Shown here in pieces: positions 61,942-64,000 of a stretch of DNA of 64,000 bases. Origin of the DNA: Thermincola carboxydiphila (GTDB lineage Bacteria; Bacillota; Thermincolia; Thermincolales; UBA2595); contig JAENYP010000001.1 of NCBI GenBank assembly GCA_016841725.1, positions 186,001 to 250,000 on the forward strand, in the 5' to 3' direction. The notes under the pieces were generated by a model, which was not told the origin of the DNA, did not search any database, and saw only the letters and a program-made list of their open reading frames with translations. How positions within the stretch are numbered: position 1 is the first letter of the stretch; each line of letters opens with the position of its first letter. The translations under genes were made by a program, and so were the position numbers.

Positions 61942-63075
61942 CTATGAATTTACAACCTTTTTCCCCTGGTTATACACCACCCCAAGTTTATCAGCAAATC
62001 CACCATCATCCTGCAGTTCCCTGACTATACTCAGACCGGTTTCTTTAACCAGTTCAATTTCCTGTACATGCTTAGGACCGGCAGGAGATTTATTGCTGTC
62101 GGTGAGTATCTTCACCACCGGCTTATCCGGGTGGATGCGCCTGTTGCATACGACAAGCCCGATCTCACCTGAGCTTAGCTCCACTAACGAACCGGCAGCA
62201 AACAGGGCGATATTTAGCAGGAAAAGTTCCGTTAGTGAGCTGTCTATTTTCAACCCTGCTTCCTCTTTCATCAATTCTATTGCTTCACGCGTACTGTAAG
62301 CCTTCCGGTGTTTCCGCTCGCTGGTAAGGGCATCAAACAGGTCAGCAACGGCTGCAATCCTGGCAAATTCACAGATGTCGGTATTCTTTAAGGCTCTCGG
62401 GTATCCAGTCCCATCTATGCGCTCATGATGCTGGAAAGCAACGTGTGCCGCCAGCAGGTTAACATCTTTCTGATCTCTCAGGAGGTTAAATCCTTTTATG
62501 CTGTGCTGCTGCATTTGATTGAATTCTTCAGGTGACAGCCTGCCCGGTTTTTCCACCACCTTGGGATCAACATACATGGACCCGATATCATGCATAACTG
62601 CCCCCACCCCCAGGTCCCGGAGCTGAACCTCGTTATAGTTTAAGGCCAGACCAATCCGCAGTGACAATATACATACATTCAGGCAGTGGGCATACAGGTA
62701 ACTGTCATAAGAACGAATATCACAAAATTCAAAAAGCAGCTGCCTATTCTGCAGAATCTCGTCAGTCAGCCTGTTTACCAGGTCCTTAACCAGTTTGGTA
62801 TTAATCTTTTGGTATTTTTTAGCCTCTTCGAAAACCCTTCTCAATGTTACAATCCCGTCAATTCTTGTACTGTCTGATACTATATCGGGGAACTCGATGT
62901 CCCGGCAAAAACTGTCAATTATAATGATTGTCGGGAAACCCAGTGCCTGCAGCCTTTTGGCATAGGCGGGGTTAAGTTCACTCCCGGCAGAAAGCAAGAC
63001 ACTCCCATTGGCTGAATAAAGACTTTTCCCCAAAATCATACCGGACTGCAGTTTGCTAACAGGTAACCTGCGCAT
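61942..63075 (-). CDS. HD-GYP c-di-GMP phosphodiesterase under riboswitch control
   Basis: From the ATG at 63075 behind GAGGGGG this is 377 residues. It has the same N-terminal domain as the paralogue at 20247-21305, then the HD pair (AVMHDIGSMYV, near residue 163) and HHERIDGTGYP (~217-227), a complete signature. It should hydrolyse c-di-GMP. A GEMM-I riboswitch and a terminator precede it, giving direct feedback from its substrate. Confidence 0.92.
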   Translation of the reverse strand: MRRLPVSKLQSGMILGKSLYSANGSVLLSAGSELNPAYAKRLQALGFPTIIIIDSFCRDIEFPDIVSDSTRIDGIVTLRRVFEEAKKYQKINTKLVKDLVNRLTDEILQNRQLLFEFCDIRSYDSYLYAHCLNVCILSLRIGLALNYNEVQLRDLGVGAVMHDIGSMYVDPKVVEKPGRLSPEEFNQMQQHSIKGFNLLRDQKDVNLLAAHVAFQHHERIDGTGYPRALKNTDICEFARIAAVADLFDALTSERKHRKAYSTREAIELMKEEAGLKIDSSLTELFLLNIALFAAGSLVELSSGEIGLVVCNRRIHPDKPVVKILTDSNKSPAGPKHVQEIELVKETGLSIVRELQDDGGFADKLGVVYNQGKKVVNS

Positions 63076-63111
63076 AGACCTGCCCCCTCTCATTTCGATT
63101 CTGTTATCTTA

Positions 63112-63153
63112 GAAAACAAAAATTCCGCCTTGCTTGCCGGAAAAGCAGACGGA
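63112..63153 (-). terminator. riboswitch-controlled terminator before the HD-GYP gene
   Basis: On the minus strand TCCGTCTGC pairs with GCAAGGCGGA (one bulge, one G-T), followed by ATTTTTGTTTT. It is the expected expression platform for the riboswitch next to it. Confidence 0.8.
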
Positions 63154-63160
63154 TCAGTTT

Positions 63161-63245
63161 TTCGGCAGCCTGGCTGTCATAGCAAAAGCTTTAGACCCAT
63201 GGCTTTGCGTCCCTAACTTTCGGTAGGTTTGCCTTTACGGTGAAA
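63161..63245 (-). ncRNA. c-di-GMP riboswitch, GEMM-I type
   Basis: The minus strand has AAAGGCAAACC, CGAAAG, GGGACGCAAAGCC, GGTCTAA and ATGACAGCCAGGCTGCC in order. These are the conserved blocks of GEMM-I, including the tetraloop and the base triples around c-di-GMP. It precedes an HD-GYP phosphodiesterase gene. Confidence 0.94.
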
Positions 63246-63349
63246 AAATATACGATTATCTTACTATATTTATACGCAATAAAACAATGTAAATAGGGTG
63301 TCTGGTGAAGAAACATAATATAGTTGACCAATAGTAATTAATACTGTAA

Positions 63350-63547
63350 TTAGTTATAATAATTATTAAACAAGGATGTGGTTATAAAGCAATTATATCT
63401 CTTCATATACTCTACTATCAAATAATCAAGTTCGCAGCTTTTGTCGTACACATCCGGGTCATTTAGACCCTTCTCCTTTACAAGGCTGTACATTTCTCTT
63501 TGTTTGTCCCGGATCTTTTTCCGGAATTGCCGACGGTTTGTCCACAT
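63350..63547 (-). CDS. Spo0E-like aspartyl-phosphate phosphatase
   Basis: This ~65-residue protein matches the small Spo0E family, which dephosphorylates Spo0A-P. It has IRDKQREMYSLVKEKGLNDPDVYDKSCELDYLIVEYMK, with SCELD in place of the usual SQELD. Two helices fill most of the length. The ATG at 63547 behind GGAGAG is used; an ATG two codons earlier is also possible. Confidence 0.82.
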   Translation of the reverse strand: MWTNRRQFRKKIRDKQREMYSLVKEKGLNDPDVYDKSCELDYLIVEYMKRYNCFITTSLFNNYYN

Positions 63548-63696
63548 TTTCATCTCTCCCACACTTTATTGTGGTTGGATTGTTAATCTGTCCTAAAGTA
63601 CGTTTTTTTTTTGTTTTCTTCTAGGAATTATTGCAAATATCCTTCAGAGAAAATGTCGAATACCGTCAGATTGAAATTTTTTTTTCGTAATTTTTA

Positions 63697-64000
63697 TTAT
63701 TTCCATTCTAATAACACATTGTCCCCGTTTTTGAGTGGTGTTGTAAATTCTGCAGGGGTTCCGTTGACTTTTAACTCAAGTCTCATTCCGGTTTCCGGAG
63801 GTCTTAACTGAAGATTGGTCCTTGTGAGTACATCAGTAAGAATGGCATCCTCTCCCGGAATCTCCACCATCTCATCATTAACAGTAACAACAGTACAGCC
63901 GGTGACCTTAGATTCTTCCTCACCTGCCGGATCTGCTGTCTCTTCACGCTCTGCTGCTGCTGTTAGCTCTGCCGCTGCTGTTGGCTCTGCCGCATATGTA
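63697..64000 (-). CDS. C-terminal part of an unidentified protein, possibly FtsA-like
   Basis: The frame is open to the window edge, so only the last ~100 residues are present. An Ala/Glu/Thr-rich linker is followed by a ~75-residue domain (VTVNDEMVEIPGEDAILTDVL, then RLELKVNGTPAEFTTPLKNGDNVLLEW). The end resembles the tail of large FtsA-related proteins of Clostridia, but I am not sure of the family. Confidence 0.45.
   Translation of the reverse strand, partial: TYAAEPTAAAELTAAAEREETADPAGEEESKVTGCTVVTVNDEMVEIPGEDAILTDVLTRTNLQLRPPETGMRLELKVNGTPAEFTTPLKNGDNVLLEWK

Noticed and set aside
1-64000. CRISPR array
   Set aside because: No set of regularly spaced identical repeats was seen on reading; the repeats present are palindromic pairs, not arrays.

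Overview
The window reads as chromosome of an anaerobic, spore-forming Gram-positive bacterium of the Clostridia, most like the Peptococcaceae (Desulfotomaculum / Pelotomaculum / Thermincola-type genomes). The evidence is a Wood-Ljungdahl carbon-monoxide dehydrogenase/acetyl-CoA synthase operon, an oxygen-independent cobalamin pathway, Firmicutes replication proteins (DnaD, DnaI), sporulation-type proteins (Spo0E-like, CwlD-like, a site-2 protease-like protein) and strong AGGAGG ribosome binding sites. The genus is inferred, not proven.

Layout. 1-5803 (+): Tad/Flp-type pilus assembly locus (CpaE-like fragment, CpaF ATPase, TadB, TadC, a small Flp-like protein, two pseudopilin-like proteins, CpaB), with palindromic repeats between genes. 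5904-7351 (+): chemoreceptor broken by a one-base deletion. 7379-18626 (-): HAD phosphatase, then a thirteen-gene cobalt uptake and corrin ring operon, cbiMNQO-DETLFGHJXC, preceded by a promoter, a cobalamin riboswitch and an intrinsic terminator. 18651-24983 (-): DnaI, DnaD, HD-GYP protein, PHP phosphatase, cell-wall amidase, HAD hydrolase, M50-like protease. 25110-25304 (+): LysM protein. 25408-38724 (-): cooC, acsA, acsB, acsC, acsD, acsE, a large HdrA, an MvhD-like protein, metV, metF and a second shorter HdrA. 39070-44741 (-): a degenerate alkaline-phosphatase-fold membrane protein, UbiB-type kinase with a phasin-like partner, and a BlaI / M56 peptidase / membrane-protein module with two matching operator palindromes. 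45043-46084: tRNA Asp, Tyr, Gln and Leu genes and two very small protein genes. 46219-53451: accessory secreted proteins (a zinc-metallopeptidase-like protein and a second protein, both with copper-amine-oxidase-N domains, a CARDB protein, and one frameshifted secreted gene) plus an iron-sulfur protein. 53661-55160: IS200/IS605-type element with tnpB and a probable omega RNA. 55207-59440: zinc-ribbon protein, threonine aldolase, HAD protein and a NitT/TauT-type ABC transporter. 60078-61127 (+): lipoprotein with two nearly identical rhodanese domains. 61153-61525: a tandemly duplicated palindromic unit. 61529-64000 (-): Nudix hydrolase, HD-GYP protein under a c-di-GMP (GEMM-I) riboswitch, Spo0E-like protein, and the C-terminal end of a protein running off the window.

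How the parts fit. The cobalamin operon makes the corrin ring needed by the corrinoid iron-sulfur protein (AcsC/AcsD), which carries the methyl group from AcsE to AcsB; MetVF with the HdrA and MvhD proteins makes the methyl-tetrahydrofolate. Two paralogous HD-GYP proteins and a c-di-GMP riboswitch point to c-di-GMP control that may also touch the pilus and chemotaxis genes.

The less ordinary material is: two families of intergenic palindromes, one in a tandem duplication; the BlaI operator pair that links an uncharacterised membrane protein to a BlaR-like peptidase; a TnpB that lacks the usual RuvC-II glutamate; a phosphatase-fold protein with two changed metal ligands; the recently duplicated rhodanese lipoprotein; an orphan terminator upstream of the tRNA cluster; and two genes interrupted by apparent single-base losses.
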